Both the position numbers and the translations under genes were made by a program. Of a stretch of DNA of 64,000 bases, positions 1 to 8,404 are shown piece after piece; the stretch's first letter is position 1, and every line of letters starts with the position of its first letter. The notes under the pieces were generated by a model. It was not told the origin of the DNA, searched no databases, and saw only the letters and a program-made list of their open reading frames with translations. Source of the DNA: Martinezella hainanensis (GTDB taxonomy: Bacteria; Pseudomonadota; Alphaproteobacteria; Rhizobiales; Rhizobiaceae); the NCBI RefSeq assembly GCF_900094555.1, contig NZ_FMAC01000019.1, positions 1 through 64,000 on the forward strand, written 5' to 3'.

Positions 1-281
1 TCGCGGCATTCGGGCGTATAAAGCGGAATGACGTGATCGCCCTTCCTGACCGAAGTCACCCCCGGACCGACATCGACGACGATGCCGGCACCCTCATGGC
101 CGAGGATCGCCGGGAACAGGCCTTCGGGATCGGCACCCGACAGGGTGAAATCATCGGTGTGGCAGATGCCGGTCGCCTTGACCTCGATCAGCACTTCACC
201 TGCTCTCGGCCCCTCAAGCTGAACCGTCATCACCTCAAGCGGCTTGCCCGCCGCAACCGCGACCGCTGCTCTTACGTCCAT
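1..281 (-). CDS. S-(hydroxymethyl)glutathione / class III alcohol dehydrogenase (N-terminal part)
   Basis: Partial gene cut by the left edge; about 93 N-terminal residues are visible. The start at 281 has a GGAAGGG ribosome site just upstream. The protein opens like a zinc-dependent medium-chain dehydrogenase of class III, with the catalytic zinc ligands in GICHTD and GHEGAG and the usual GDHVIPLYTPECR segment leading into the structural zinc lobe. In this family the enzyme oxidises the glutathione adduct of formaldehyde with NAD. It lies downstream of, and in the same direction as, the carboxylase gene, separated by 159 bp. The class III assignment rests on the N-terminus only. Confidence 0.85.
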   Translation of the reverse strand, partial: MDVRAAVAVAAGKPLEVMTVQLEGPRAGEVLIEVKATGICHTDDFTLSGADPEGLFPAILGHEGAGIVVDVGPGVTSVRKGDHVIPLYTPECR

Positions 282-440
282 GATCTCATCCCTTCCTGCT
301 GTGATTTGGTCCGCGCGACATTGCCATGGCCGCGCATCGCGGCTCAAGCCAAAATCAGACACTTAGCGTCGCAATCGTCAGGTTTTAGCCGAACAACCGC
401 CGCGCAGTTTTCCGGAATTTACCCGGATGCTCTGATTGGA

Positions 441-2450
441 TCACGCGAATTCCATGATGACGGCATCGACGGCGAGGCTTTCGCCCGGTCCGGCATTGAT
501 CTTGCCGATGACCAGATCGCGTTCGGCGCGCAGGACATTTTCCATCTTCATCGCTTCGACGATCGCCAGCGTCTCACCTGCCTTGACTTCCTGCCCCTCG
601 GCAACGGCTATGGCGACGACCAGGCCGGGCATGGGGCAGAGCAGCAGTTTCGACGTATCCGGCGGCAGTTTGACCGGCATAAGCTTGTCGAGTTCGGCCT
701 GACGCGGCGTGAACACCTTGGCCCGGACGGAAATACCTTGCCAATCGATGCGCAGGCCATTGAGCACGGTGCGGATCTGGGCCGTCAGCTTGCGGTCGCC
801 GATGGTGCCGACCCATACGGAATCGCCGGGACGCCAATCGCTTGCGACAGTCACGGTCTTGCCGCCGATCTGCATGTCCGTTTCGAAGGGAATGGTCACG
901 ACGCTTTCAAGCAGCGTCACAGGCAAATAGTTGGCACCGAGCTTGACGACCCAGCTATCCCGCAGCGGCGCGGCGGCTGGACGCAGCCGGTCGCCATAGC
1001 GTTCGCGGCGGTTGGATTCGATCAGGCTGCAGGAAAGGGCGATTGCAGACAGTAAAGCGGTTTGGTCTTCGTCCGGCGTCACCGGCGCGAAACCGTCGGG
1101 ATATTCCTCGGCAATGAAGCCGGTGGAGAGGCGGCCTTCGCGCCAGCGCGGATGCTTCATCAGCGCAGAGAGGAACGGCATGTTGTGCTCGATGCCGTCG
1201 ACAGCGAAGCCGTCCAAAGCTTCGCCCATGGCTTCGATCGCCTCAAGCCTCGTCGGCGCCCAAGTGCAGAGCTTGGCGATCATCGGATCGTAATACATCG
1301 AGATCTCGGCACCTTCGAAGACACCGGTGTCGTTGCGGACGACCGATTTCTCCGTTCGGCCTTCGCGCGGCGGGCGATAGCGCGTCAGGCGACCGATCGA
1401 AGGCAGGAAGTTGCGATAGGGATCTTCGGCATAGAGGCGGCTTTCGATCGCCCAGCCATTGAGCCTAATATCTGCCTGCTTGAGCGGCAATTTTTCGCCG
1501 GCGGCGACGCGGATCATCTGCTCGACGAGATCGATGGCCGTTACAAGCTCCGTCACCGGGTGCTCGACCTGCAGGCGGGTGTTCATTTCGAGGAAGTAGA
1601 AATTCCTGTCACGGTCGACGATGAATTCGACCGTGCCGGCGCTTTGATAGTCGACGGCCTTGGCCAGCGCCACCGACTGCTCGCCCATCGCCTTCCGCGT
1701 CGCTTCGTCGAGGAACGGTGAGGGCGCTTCTTCCACGACCTTCTGGTTCCGGCGCTGGATGGAGCATTCGCGCTCGCCGAGATAGACGACATTGCCATGA
1801 GCATCGGCCAGAACCTGTATCTCGATGTGCCGGGGGTCTACGACGAATTTCTCGATGAAGACGCGGTCGTCGCCGAAGGAGCTTTTCGCCTCCGAACGGG
1901 CGCGCTCGAAGCCGTCGCGCACTTCGTCCTTGCTCCAGGCGATGCGCATGCCCTTGCCGCCACCGCCGGCGGACGCCTTGATCATGACGGGATAACCGAT
2001 TTCGCCTGCAATTCTCTCTGCATGATCCGCGTCATCGATGATGCCGAGGTAGCCTGGAACAGTGGAAACCTTGGCGGCATTGGCGAATTTCTTCGATTCG
2101 ATCTTATCGCCCATGGCCTCGATCGCCTTCGGCTTCGGACCGATGAAAACGATGCCTTCCTTTTCCAGTGCCGCGCAGAAGGAGGCGCGCTCAGAGAGGA
2201 AGCCGTAACCCGGATGAACCGCCTCGGCGCCGGTCTCTTTACAGGCGGCGATGATCTTGTCGGCGACGAGATAGCTTTCGGAAGCAGGGGCTGGGCCGAT
2301 ATGGACTGATTCATCGGCCATTTCGACATGCAGAGCATCCCGATCGGCATCGGAGTAGACGGCGACCGTGAGGATGCCCATACGGCGTGCGGTCTTGATG
2401 ACGCGGCAGGCGATCTCGCCGCGATTGGCGATCAGGATTTTCTTGAACAT
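441..2450 (-). CDS. pccA: Acetyl/propionyl-CoA carboxylase, biotin-carrying alpha subunit
   Basis: 669 residues. The start at 2450 (MFKKILIANRGEIA) has GGAG seven bases upstream; a further in-frame start 15 bp upstream is less likely. Biotin carboxylase occupies about residues 1-450, with the ATP-grasp loop KASAGGGGKGM and catalytic EMNTRLQVEHPVTE. The last 75 residues are a biotinyl domain with EAMKMEN, the biotinylated lysine being about K635. The family carboxylates biotin with ATP and bicarbonate for transfer to propionyl-CoA by a beta subunit. The beta subunit is not in this window. Methylcrotonyl-CoA carboxylase alpha is the main alternative; length and the central BT-like region favour the propionyl-CoA type. 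Confidence 0.9.
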   Translation of the reverse strand: MFKKILIANRGEIACRVIKTARRMGILTVAVYSDADRDALHVEMADESVHIGPAPASESYLVADKIIAACKETGAEAVHPGYGFLSERASFCAALEKEGIVFIGPKPKAIEAMGDKIESKKFANAAKVSTVPGYLGIIDDADHAERIAGEIGYPVMIKASAGGGGKGMRIAWSKDEVRDGFERARSEAKSSFGDDRVFIEKFVVDPRHIEIQVLADAHGNVVYLGERECSIQRRNQKVVEEAPSPFLDEATRKAMGEQSVALAKAVDYQSAGTVEFIVDRDRNFYFLEMNTRLQVEHPVTELVTAIDLVEQMIRVAAGEKLPLKQADIRLNGWAIESRLYAEDPYRNFLPSIGRLTRYRPPREGRTEKSVVRNDTGVFEGAEISMYYDPMIAKLCTWAPTRLEAIEAMGEALDGFAVDGIEHNMPFLSALMKHPRWREGRLSTGFIAEEYPDGFAPVTPDEDQTALLSAIALSCSLIESNRRERYGDRLRPAAAPLRDSWVVKLGANYLPVTLLESVVTIPFETDMQIGGKTVTVASDWRPGDSVWVGTIGDRKLTAQIRTVLNGLRIDWQGISVRAKVFTPRQAELDKLMPVKLPPDTSKLLLCPMPGLVVAIAVAEGQEVKAGETLAIVEAMKMENVLRAERDLVIGKINAGPGESLAVDAVIMEFA

Positions 2451-2531
2451 GCAATCTCCGCCCAATACTTCTGCTGTCTCAGTGTTTTAGCCACAAATTG
2501 TGCTGTCGGTCCATGTGCAAGATATCTGCGC

Positions 2532-3467
2532 TCACGCGGTTTTTTCCAATCTCGACTGAACGCGCTCTCGCCAGATGATGAAGAGGCCGGAGCTGACGAT
2601 GATGGCGATGCCGATCCATTTGGAAAGATTGGGAAAATCGCCGAAGATCGCGTAGCCGAGGACGGTGGCGGAAATGATCTCGAAATATTGAAACGGTGCA
2701 AGCAGCGAGAGCGGCGCCAGCCGGAAGGCTCTGACGACGAGCATATGCGCATAGCCCGATATCGAGCCCAGAATCAGCAGAAGCACGAGGCCGAGGGCAG
2801 AGGCGGGCAGGGAAGGTTCGAAATCAGCGATGCCAGCGGATGCCCCGGCCAACAGGGTGACCGACATGAACAGCGTGCCGCCAACGCCGGCCATGACCTG
2901 CATTGTCATCGGCGAATCCGCCTCGCCGACCGCCCGGTTCATGAACAGGTAGAGCGCAAAGAGGAAGGCGCAGGCAACAGGCAGCAGCGCCTTCAGGCCG
3001 AAAATCTCGAAACTCGGCTGGATGACGATCATCGCTCCGACAAAACCGATGACGATCGCCAGCCAGCGCCTCCAGCCGACCTTGTCCCCGAGAAACAGCG
3101 CCGAAAGTGCCGTCAGCATGAAGGGTTCGACGAAGTAGATCGCGAAAACATCGGCAAGCGGCATGTATTTGACCGCCGCGAAGAATAGCAGGCTGGCAGC
3201 GCCGTGCAGCGCGCCGCGCAGCAGGTTCATCCAGGGGCGCTTTGCCGAAAAGGCCGACCGTCCGGCCATGGTCGCCAGCATCGGCAGCATGCAGACAAGC
3301 TGAAAGAAGAAGCGATAGAAGGTCACCTGGCCGGGCGACATGCCTTCGAAGCTCGCCATGTATTTGGCGATCGCATCCATCGTTGGCAGCAGGATCATGG
3401 CGCTTGCCATGATCGTCATGCCTCTAAGCGGATTTTGCTGCGTGGGGATGGCGGGAGAAACGGACAT
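2532..3467 (-). CDS. DMT superfamily transporter (two EamA domains)
   Basis: 311 residues, almost entirely hydrophobic with about ten predicted membrane segments arranged as two EamA halves (roughly residues 15-150 and 165-305). The first half carries the family-typical stretch around RGALHGAASLLFFAAVKYMP. Members export or import small metabolites or act as S-adenosylmethionine or amino-acid carriers; the substrate cannot be read from sequence. It ends 82 bp before the start of the carboxylase gene, same strand. Start at 3467 follows GGGAG. Confidence 0.85.
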   Translation of the reverse strand: MSVSPAIPTQQNPLRGMTIMASAMILLPTMDAIAKYMASFEGMSPGQVTFYRFFFQLVCMLPMLATMAGRSAFSAKRPWMNLLRGALHGAASLLFFAAVKYMPLADVFAIYFVEPFMLTALSALFLGDKVGWRRWLAIVIGFVGAMIVIQPSFEIFGLKALLPVACAFLFALYLFMNRAVGEADSPMTMQVMAGVGGTLFMSVTLLAGASAGIADFEPSLPASALGLVLLLILGSISGYAHMLVVRAFRLAPLSLLAPFQYFEIISATVLGYAIFGDFPNLSKWIGIAIIVSSGLFIIWRERVQSRLEKTA

Positions 3468-3684
3468 GCACGAACATCAAACACAGGACAGGCATGCAAT
3501 CAAGGCGCGATCAGGAGTGGTTGCAAGTATCGGCAACTGTCATCGGAAAATGTCGCACTTTTCCAATTGGGACAGATCGCAATGGCGAGATGACGCCCTT
3601 AGACCTATCTGGAGCTTTGGAAACAGCTAAAACATGAATGCGCGGCACAAAATAGCTGGCGCGACCAGGAAAGGGATCGCACCG

Positions 3685-4107
3685 ATGTTCAAACCAGAAC
3701 AAGAGACGACCGTTTTTTCGGATGAAGGCGGTGATACGCTAGGTGGGCGCTTGTCCATGGCGCGCGACGCGGCGGGAATCAGTCTCGAAACACTGGCCCG
3801 ACAACTTGGCGTCAGCGAGGAGACCATGCTCGCGTGGGAATCCGATCGCGCCGAGCCCAATGCCTCCGCGCTGATCAAGATGTCGGCTCTTTTCGATGTT
3901 TCTCCGGCGTGGCTGATGACCGGATCGGGTGACGGACCTGGAGAAGATAGTGATGAGCGCGCTTTGGAAGCCGTCAGGAACGAGCTTTCGCGGTTGCGAA
4001 CGGCTTATCAGGAAATCGGCCGGCTGATCGAGACAACGACAAGCCAACTCGAACGCCTCGACCATCAGATCAGGCTGCGTAATCTCAGCAAGGACGTGGC
4101 GCATTGA
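3685..4107 (+). CDS. XRE-family helix-turn-helix regulator with C-terminal coiled coil
   Basis: 140 residues. I chose the ATG at 3685 (MFKPEQ) because AGGAAAGGG lies about eight bases upstream; an in-frame ATG exists at 3634. Residues about 20-78 form a Cro/C1-type domain (GRLSMARDAAGISLETLARQ, then LGVSEETMLAWESDRAEP as the recognition region). Residues 90-135 are a charged heptad-like stretch suitable for dimerisation. It is divergent from the EamA transporter across 217 bp, so it may control that gene or itself; the target is inference. Confidence 0.8.
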   Translation: MFKPEQETTVFSDEGGDTLGGRLSMARDAAGISLETLARQLGVSEETMLAWESDRAEPNASALIKMSALFDVSPAWLMTGSGDGPGEDSDERALEAVRNELSRLRTAYQEIGRLIETTTSQLERLDHQIRLRNLSKDVAH

Positions 4108-4125
4108 GCGCAGTGCTGGTCATTT

Positions 4126-4320
4126 CTAGCTGAGGCGGGCAATCGTATCGTCGAGGCTGTCGATCGCGAGCTGCTCGCGGGCGATCATGCCGTCAAGATC
4201 GATATCCTGGCTAGCTCCTTTTGTCGTTGCGTCCTGCATCTTCATCGCCAGCAGTTCGTTGCGATGGGCGATCTTTTCGCCTCTGATTTTGATAAGCTTC
4301 AAGCGAAAATCATCATTCAT
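4126..4320 (-). CDS. Small conserved-type hypothetical protein
   Basis: 64 residues starting MNDDFRLKLIKIRG; the ATG at 4320 has GGAGGG eight bases upstream, better than the TTG six bases earlier. The product is charged and predicted largely alpha-helical, with no cysteine, signal peptide or membrane segment. It ends 18 bp after the convergent XRE gene. I do not recognise a family. The good ribosome site and the codon use make it a likely real gene. Confidence 0.6.
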   Translation of the reverse strand: MNDDFRLKLIKIRGEKIAHRNELLAMKMQDATTKGASQDIDLDGMIAREQLAIDSLDDTIARLS

Positions 4321-4396
4321 CTCCAATCCCTCCGTTGGAATGAGTTATCCGCTGTTTCGAGCTGTCATTCGTTTTCCAGACTTACCTCTGCCAGTC

Positions 4397-4612
4397 TCAG
4401 TCGTGCCCACGTCCGCGATAGGTGGTGGGAACACCGGCCTCTTCATGGCATTGCGCAAGAATTTCCAGCCATGCTGCCAGGCCGTCCGGCACTTCGGCAT
4501 TCCCAACCTCCATCGCCTCCACCCATGACAGATCGCACTGCAGGGCGCTCGCCAGATTGATCGGCGTCCAGCGGATATGCAAAAGGCATTCGGAAAAGCG
4601 TTCTGGCGTCAT
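4397..4612 (-). CDS. Small helix-turn-helix-like hypothetical protein
   Basis: 71 residues (MTPERFSECLLHIRWTPINL...). The arrangement, FSECLLHIRWTPINLASALQ followed by CDLSWVEAMEVGNAEVP, resembles a minimal lambda-repressor-like fold in which a helix pair is followed by a recognition helix, and such short proteins are common in rhizobia. GGAGG lies four bases before the start. It is 76 bp upstream of the 64-residue gene on the same strand and may be cotranscribed. DNA binding is inferred only. Confidence 0.65.
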   Translation of the reverse strand: MTPERFSECLLHIRWTPINLASALQCDLSWVEAMEVGNAEVPDGLAAWLEILAQCHEEAGVPTTYRGRGHD

Positions 4613-4833
4613 GCATCCTCCAACGTCTCAGGAAATTTCACGGTGCCAGAGAGGAGCGCGAAGTCAAGTGAGCATGAAAATCCGGCCGCTTTTGCCATCA
4701 AGGGCGAGGAAGGCGAATTCGCTTGGATTTCAGCCTCCGCTTTGATTATTTTCGCTTCTCCCGTTTTGGATGAAGCCGCTTCGCTCCCACGGCTGCTACC
4801 CCATCGTTATGGTGGAAAGGTCCATCAACGAAG

Positions 4834-5172
4834 TCAGGTTAAAAAGGGCATGATATCGACGCCGTCGCCGGGAAAGACGGTAATATGGGGGTGGTCCTGG
4901 AAAAGCCTTGCGGCAGCATCTGCGGTTTCAGCCTCGACCACCAGGTAGCCGCAGAATGGATTGACCGCGTCGGCGACGCCGTTCCTGGTGATGCGAGTCG
5001 TCTTTCCCACCATGCCGCCACGATCAAGGATAGAGGCAGCGTTTCTTTCTTCCCACGCAGCCCACTGTGCGATGCCGATAGCATCGACAGCATCCTGCTC
5101 GGCTTTGGGTAGGCTTCGAAAAGACGCGAGATCTTCGGGCTTCATAGTGTAAACGGCAAGGAAACGGGGCAT
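4834..5172 (-). CDS. YCII-related domain protein
   Basis: 112 residues. The fold signature is MPRFLAVYTMKPEDLA at the start, a central helix (AWEERNAASILDRGGMVGKTT) and the closing strand pattern AADAARLFQDHPHITVFPGDGVDIMP, as in YCII-like dimeric alpha/beta-barrel proteins. Some relatives are hydrolases or dehalogenating enzymes, most are uncharacterised. A strong GGAGGTGG site precedes the start. It stands alone, with 221 bp to the next gene downstream. Confidence 0.75.
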   Translation of the reverse strand: MPRFLAVYTMKPEDLASFRSLPKAEQDAVDAIGIAQWAAWEERNAASILDRGGMVGKTTRITRNGVADAVNPFCGYLVVEAETADAAARLFQDHPHITVFPGDGVDIMPFLT

Positions 5173-5485
5173 GAGCCACCTCCAAGGTTTTCAATGATTG
5201 CCAGCTTACACGCCGCGCGCCTGAAAACATCCATGGAAATCTATCATGGTGCGACGCATCGAATGGAACACGACGCGCGTTTTCGTCACCGTCGTCCGCT
5301 GCCTTCATTTCCCGCCGCATCATCCTGATAGACGGGCAGGGCATTTACATCGCCCCAAATCGGAGACCGGATTCCATCGTCGTTATCCGCGAGAAAGCGA
5401 GAGCGGCCTCTAAGCGAAGGAACCCGTTCGCGAAAGCCCTGGAACTCTCCCCTAGCCACTTCCCTGTTGATGTTATGTTCTCCGC
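5173..5485. other. Gene-free stretch between YCII protein and RNase H
   Basis: 313 bp between two divergent genes. I see no convincing ORF with a ribosome site, no tRNA and no strong hairpin with a U-tract. It must hold the promoters of both flanking genes, but no clear -35/-10 pair stands out. Confidence 0.5.
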
Positions 5486-5959
5486 ATGACCGACTCGCTT
5501 CACATCTACACCGACGGCTCCTTCAACGCCGCCTCCCGCTCCGGAGGATGGGCGTTCGTGGTCTATCAAGGCGACCGACAGCTATATGCCGGTTGTGGCA
5601 AGGGGGCCGGCACATCGAACAACACGTTCGAAGTCCTCGCCGTTCTAAACGCAATGGCCTGGATCGCCGCCGAGACTCCGGCACAGCCTGCCACGCTCTG
5701 GACGGACGCCGCCCACGTCATAGAAGGCTGCTATCGGTGGAGGGCAATCTGGCGCACCAACGGCTGGAAGCGGATTACTCCGAACCCGCACACGCGACGC
5801 CGGCGGATCCACGACATGGAGATCTGGCAACAACTCGACCGCCTGCTTGAACAGCATCCGAATGTGGTTGTGGAATGGTGCAAGGGGCATTCAGGAGCAG
5901 CAGGCAACGAGCTCGCCGACTTCCTGGCGCGCGATGCCGCGTGCTCAGCGGTGACTTAG
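5486..5959 (+). CDS. rnhA: Ribonuclease H family protein
   Basis: 157 residues, the usual RNase HI length. All four acidic catalytic positions are visible: D10 (YTDGS), E49 (NTFEVLAV), D74 (LWTDAAHV) and D145 (NELADFLA), with the flexible-loop histidine H135 (KGHSG). The enzyme would cut RNA in RNA-DNA hybrids. The basic handle region (GWKRITPNPHTRRRR) is retained. The sequence is closer to the accessory RNase H type seen on plasmids and phages than to a textbook rnhA, so a second copy elsewhere in the genome is possible; that is inference. Confidence 0.85.
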   Translation: MTDSLHIYTDGSFNAASRSGGWAFVVYQGDRQLYAGCGKGAGTSNNTFEVLAVLNAMAWIAAETPAQPATLWTDAAHVIEGCYRWRAIWRTNGWKRITPNPHTRRRRIHDMEIWQQLDRLLEQHPNVVVEWCKGHSGAAGNELADFLARDAACSAVT

Positions 5960-6131
5960 CCCGCGCTCCTCAGTCACGGAGCGCGATCTGCCGCCTGTAG
6001 ATGATCGGGTCACCCTTGGTACGAGCAGTTTTCCAAATTCTGGACCCAAAACTGAAGATCCGTTTGGAGGGCTGCAACGCGAGCGCCCAAATTGATGCAA
6101 GGCGCAGACCTTTGTGGTTTCGCCAAGGGCT

Positions 6132-6161
6132 AAAAACAAAAAACCCGGCCAAAGCCGGGTT
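6132..6161 (-). terminator. Intrinsic terminator of tRNA-Leu
   Basis: On the minus strand an 8-bp stem AACCCGGC / GCCGGGTT with a TTTG loop is followed by a T-rich tract (TTTTGTTTTT). It begins three bases after the CCA end of the tRNA, so it ends that transcript. Confidence 0.9.
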
Positions 6162-6163
6162 CT

Positions 6164-6248
6164 TGGTGCGGTCGAGAAGACTCGAACTTCCACGGGTTGC
6201 CCCACAGCGACCTCAACGCTGCGCGTCTACCAATTCCGCCACGACCGC
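6164..6248 (-). tRNA. tRNA-Leu (anticodon GAG)
   Basis: 85 nt including an encoded CCA. The acceptor arm GCGGTCG pairs with CGACCGC, the D-arm has GGCGGAATTGGTAGAC, the anticodon loop reads TTGAGGT giving GAG (plus-strand ctc at 6212-6214), a long class II variable arm is built on GTGGGGCAACCCGTG, and the T-loop is GTTCGAGTC. It decodes CUC and CUU. A dedicated terminator follows directly. Confidence 0.97.
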
Positions 6249-6488
6249 ATCGTGGTAGGCCAGATTGCTCCGGCGCGGCTGCATGTAGCAAAAGCATTCG
6301 GGGGGCACAAGAGCGATATGTCAGTTTTTTTAAATTCCTTCACAGCTCCTCCGATCGAGCTGGTCCGGATACGGCGGAAACGCCTTACATGTTTGAATTC
6401 CCGCCCGAATAGCGCCATATGTGGACAACCCGTCGGCACGCAGGTTTTCCACATATGCGGCCCGCGCGGCGCGCAAAGGACTGCCATA

Positions 6489-7205
6489 ATGCTTCGCACC
6501 GAACTTTCTCATCAAATGTTTCCCGCTCAAGGCACGCCGCCCGTCCGCTGGCGGATCAGCGATCGTCTCGTGCCATATGAAGAGGCAGTCGCCACCATGG
6601 AGGCGGAAGTGGCCGCGATTGCCGAGGGGCAGGCGCCGGAGCTCGTCTGGCTGGTCGAGCACCCGCCACTCTATACAGCAGGCAGCAGCGCCAATGCTGT
6701 CGATCTGATCGAGCCGGATCGATTCCCGGTCTTTGCCACTGGACGCGGTGGCGAATATACCTATCACGGGCCAGGTCAGCGCGTGGCCTATGTCATGCTG
6801 GACCTGAAGTGTCGGCGGCAGGATATCCGAGCTTTCGTGGGTGCGCTCGAAGAGGTCATCATTCGCACGCTCGAATCGATGAATGTACGCGGCGAGAGGC
6901 GTGAAGATCGGGTCGGCGTATGGGTCAGGCGCCCAGAAAAGCCGATTCTGCCCGATGGTACCGTGGCCGAGGACAAGATCGCAGCACTTGGCATCCGCGT
7001 GCGCAAATGGGTGACATTTCACGGTCTCTCGCTGAACGTCGATCCCGATCTCGGACATTTCACCGGTATTATTCCTTGCGGAATCTCGGCCTATGGCGTC
7101 ACCAGCCTTGTCGATCTTGGCTTGCCGGTGATGATGGCGGATGTCGATATCCGCCTTCGTGACGCGTTCGAGCAAGTTTTCGGCGAAACGGTCAATGACG
7201 CGTGA
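6489..7205 (+). CDS. lipB: Octanoyltransferase (lipoate biosynthesis)
   Basis: 238 residues from the ATG at 6489, preceded by AAAGGA. The protein carries the LipB signature TGRGGEYTYHGPGQ (about 84-97), the conserved lysine K163 in DKIAALGIR and the acyl-thioester cysteine C197 in GIIPCGIS. The family moves octanoyl groups from acyl carrier protein to lipoyl domains of pyruvate and 2-oxoglutarate dehydrogenases and the glycine cleavage system. Divergent from the tRNA-Leu gene across 240 bp. A hairpin at 7270-7291 lies downstream. Confidence 0.95.
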   Translation: MLRTELSHQMFPAQGTPPVRWRISDRLVPYEEAVATMEAEVAAIAEGQAPELVWLVEHPPLYTAGSSANAVDLIEPDRFPVFATGRGGEYTYHGPGQRVAYVMLDLKCRRQDIRAFVGALEEVIIRTLESMNVRGERREDRVGVWVRRPEKPILPDGTVAEDKIAALGIRVRKWVTFHGLSLNVDPDLGHFTGIIPCGISAYGVTSLVDLGLPVMMADVDIRLRDAFEQVFGETVNDA

Positions 7206-7269
7206 AGCCGATCGGTGATCGCGTGAAGAAGACGATCACGGATGTTACGTTGAATTTCAATGCAAAGCG

Positions 7270-7291
7270 GGACAGGTCAAACGACCTGTCC
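7270..7291. terminator. Perfect hairpin downstream of lipB
   Basis: A 9-bp inverted repeat (GGACAGGTC / GACCTGTCC) with loop AAAC, 65 bp after the lipB stop and 38 bp beyond the stop of a minus-strand small ORF. There is no real U-tract on either strand, so it may be a weak bidirectional terminator, a 3'-end stabiliser or a protein site. Confidence 0.45.
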
Positions 7292-7328
7292 GATTGACCG
7301 CGAAAAACTGCTGCGGCTCACAAGCGGC

Positions 7329-7490
7329 TCACAAGGGAGCGCCTTCTGCGTCCTCTGCTACGGGCACTTCCAACTCATCCGGAGTGCACCGTTTCGATTT
7401 CTCCAAAAGGTCTATCCTGTCTTCTGCCTTGAGAAGATCGTGCAGTTTCTGATCGCTGAGTATATTGTCATGATTGTCATGCGAGGTCAT
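7329..7490 (-). CDS. Candidate 53-residue hypothetical protein
   Basis: An ATG at 7490 is preceded, nine bases upstream, by AAGGAG and opens 53 codons ending in TGA at 7329. The product is hydrophilic and acidic, with a probable amphipathic helix (LSDQKLHDLLKAEDRIDLLE), one cysteine, and an acidic tail (ELEVPVAEDAEGA). No family is recognised. Support is only the ribosome site, the intact frame and a helix-like heptad pattern. Confidence 0.45.
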   Translation of the reverse strand: MTSHDNHDNILSDQKLHDLLKAEDRIDLLEKSKRCTPDELEVPVAEDAEGAPL

Positions 7491-7667
7491 GCGGGAAACT
7501 CCTTGACCTTCGCAGGCGAGAGCGCGTTGTCTCTCTCAGCCGCCGGCGCCTACGGATTCGGTAGCCAACGGTAAAGATAGCCTACGCCCATTTAGGAGCC
7601 GTGGCGAATCATTTGGTGCAATGGTCCATCCACTGCACCTCGCTCGCCAGGAAAAGTGCCCCGAAAG

Positions 7668-7700
7668 AAAAATGCCCTGGAAGGGAGAGCATCCAGGGCA
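7668..7700 (-). terminator. Intrinsic terminator of the small RNA candidate
   Basis: Arms at 7692-7700 and 7673-7681, 10-nt loop, then five T on the minus strand. The plus strand has no U-tract. Confidence 0.75.
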
Positions 7701-7775
7701 CAGAGAGGGGAACTGCACTAGGGAAGCTAGGGCGACGCGACTGCACTTCAAGGTCTGAAGTTCATGATAGGTTGC
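7668..7775 (-). ncRNA. Candidate trans-acting small RNA with CU-rich loops
   Basis: On the minus strand a 9-bp perfect stem (TGCCCTGGA / TCCAGGGCA) ends in TTTTTC, a good intrinsic terminator. Upstream there are an ACTTCA / TGAAGT stem-loop (7745-7761) and a short CTAG / CTAG hairpin (about 7718-7730). The single-stranded parts are pyrimidine-rich (GCTTCCC, TTCCCCTCTCT, and the terminator loop TGCTCTCCCT), which are anti-Shine-Dalgarno-like, as in known rhizobial trans-acting RNAs. No coding frame fits. The 5' end is a guess; no clear promoter was identified. Confidence 0.45.
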
Positions 7776-8065
7776 ATCCGCTCCGCAATCGCTCTTATTC
7801 CTCGCGAAACAGTGATCGCCAGCGGTTCTTTGATAGGGTCCTAATGACTTTTTCGCTCCGCGCCGTGGTGGTATCGTCAGTCAAGAGACGGACGAAAATC
7901 CCGATGGTTCCCCACCATCATGCCAAGGCAAGGCGCCTGCGACGTTCGGTGCATCTCATGGCTAGAAATTGCGGACGAGAAAGGTTCCGCAACAGACGGA
8001 GAAACGGAAGAAACATTCCGAAACTAGAATTCATTCCCAAACAAATTGCAGGATGGAGTAAGCAT

Positions 8066-8383
8066 ATGAGAGCCGTTGTTGGCGCAACCCGTTATTGGAA
8101 GACAGGCTGCAAGGCATTGTTTCTCTTTGTCGTGTCTGCTCTGCCGGTCATGGCGCAGACCACTGGTAACAACCAGAATGCCCAGAATTCGGCTTCGAGC
8201 TTCAGCTATCGGCGCGCGGATCTTGGCAGCGGCTATTCCACCTCGAGCATTCTGAAGATGCCGAACAACTCGTCCTATTTCGTAACGTGCAATTGCGACG
8301 ATCGGACGTTGCAGGACATGACGTGCCCGACCCAGTCTTACGCATGCACCTGCGTTCCGCACGCCTATCTGATGTGCCAATAA
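8066..8383 (+). CDS. Secreted six-cysteine hypothetical protein, copy 1
   Basis: 105 residues from the ATG at 8066, with GGAG seven to ten bases upstream. A basic N-terminus and hydrophobic run (CKALFLFVVSALPVMAQ) form a signal peptide likely cut after AQ. The mature part is Ser/Asn/Gln-rich, then has six cysteines spaced C-x-C-x9-C-x6-C-x-C-x7-C in the last 33 residues. The next gene has exactly the same spacing, so the two are tandem duplicates. No known domain is recognised; a disulfide-bonded periplasmic or surface role is inferred. Confidence 0.75.
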   Translation: MRAVVGATRYWKTGCKALFLFVVSALPVMAQTTGNNQNAQNSASSFSYRRADLGSGYSTSSILKMPNNSSYFVTCNCDDRTLQDMTCPTQSYACTCVPHAYLMCQ

Positions 8384-8404
8384 GAAGGAGGGTGTGGACG
8401 AGAT

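Larger units (their letters stand above)
7491..8065. other. 575-bp region without an obvious protein gene
   Basis: Long open frames here have poor composition and no ribosome site. The one definite element is a minus-strand intrinsic terminator at 7668-7700, which has no protein gene upstream of it, hence the small RNA candidate listed separately. The right part must carry the promoter of the secreted cysteine-rich genes. Confidence 0.5.

Noticed and set aside
33..1055. 340-codon plus-strand frame over the dehydrogenase and carboxylase
   Set aside because: Two real minus-strand genes with motifs occupy the region; composition of the plus frame is not protein-like.
6164..6248. tRNA-Leu as integration site of a mobile island
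   Set aside because: No integrase nearby and no second copy of the tRNA 3' end was noticed in the window.
7536..7751. 71-codon minus-strand frame
   Set aside because: It reads straight through the small RNA terminator hairpin and has no ribosome site.
7601..8065. Upstream extension of the first cysteine-rich gene (155 more residues)
   Set aside because: Arg/Ser-rich non-conserved sequence crossing a minus-strand terminator; the signal peptide and ribosome site mark the start at 8066.
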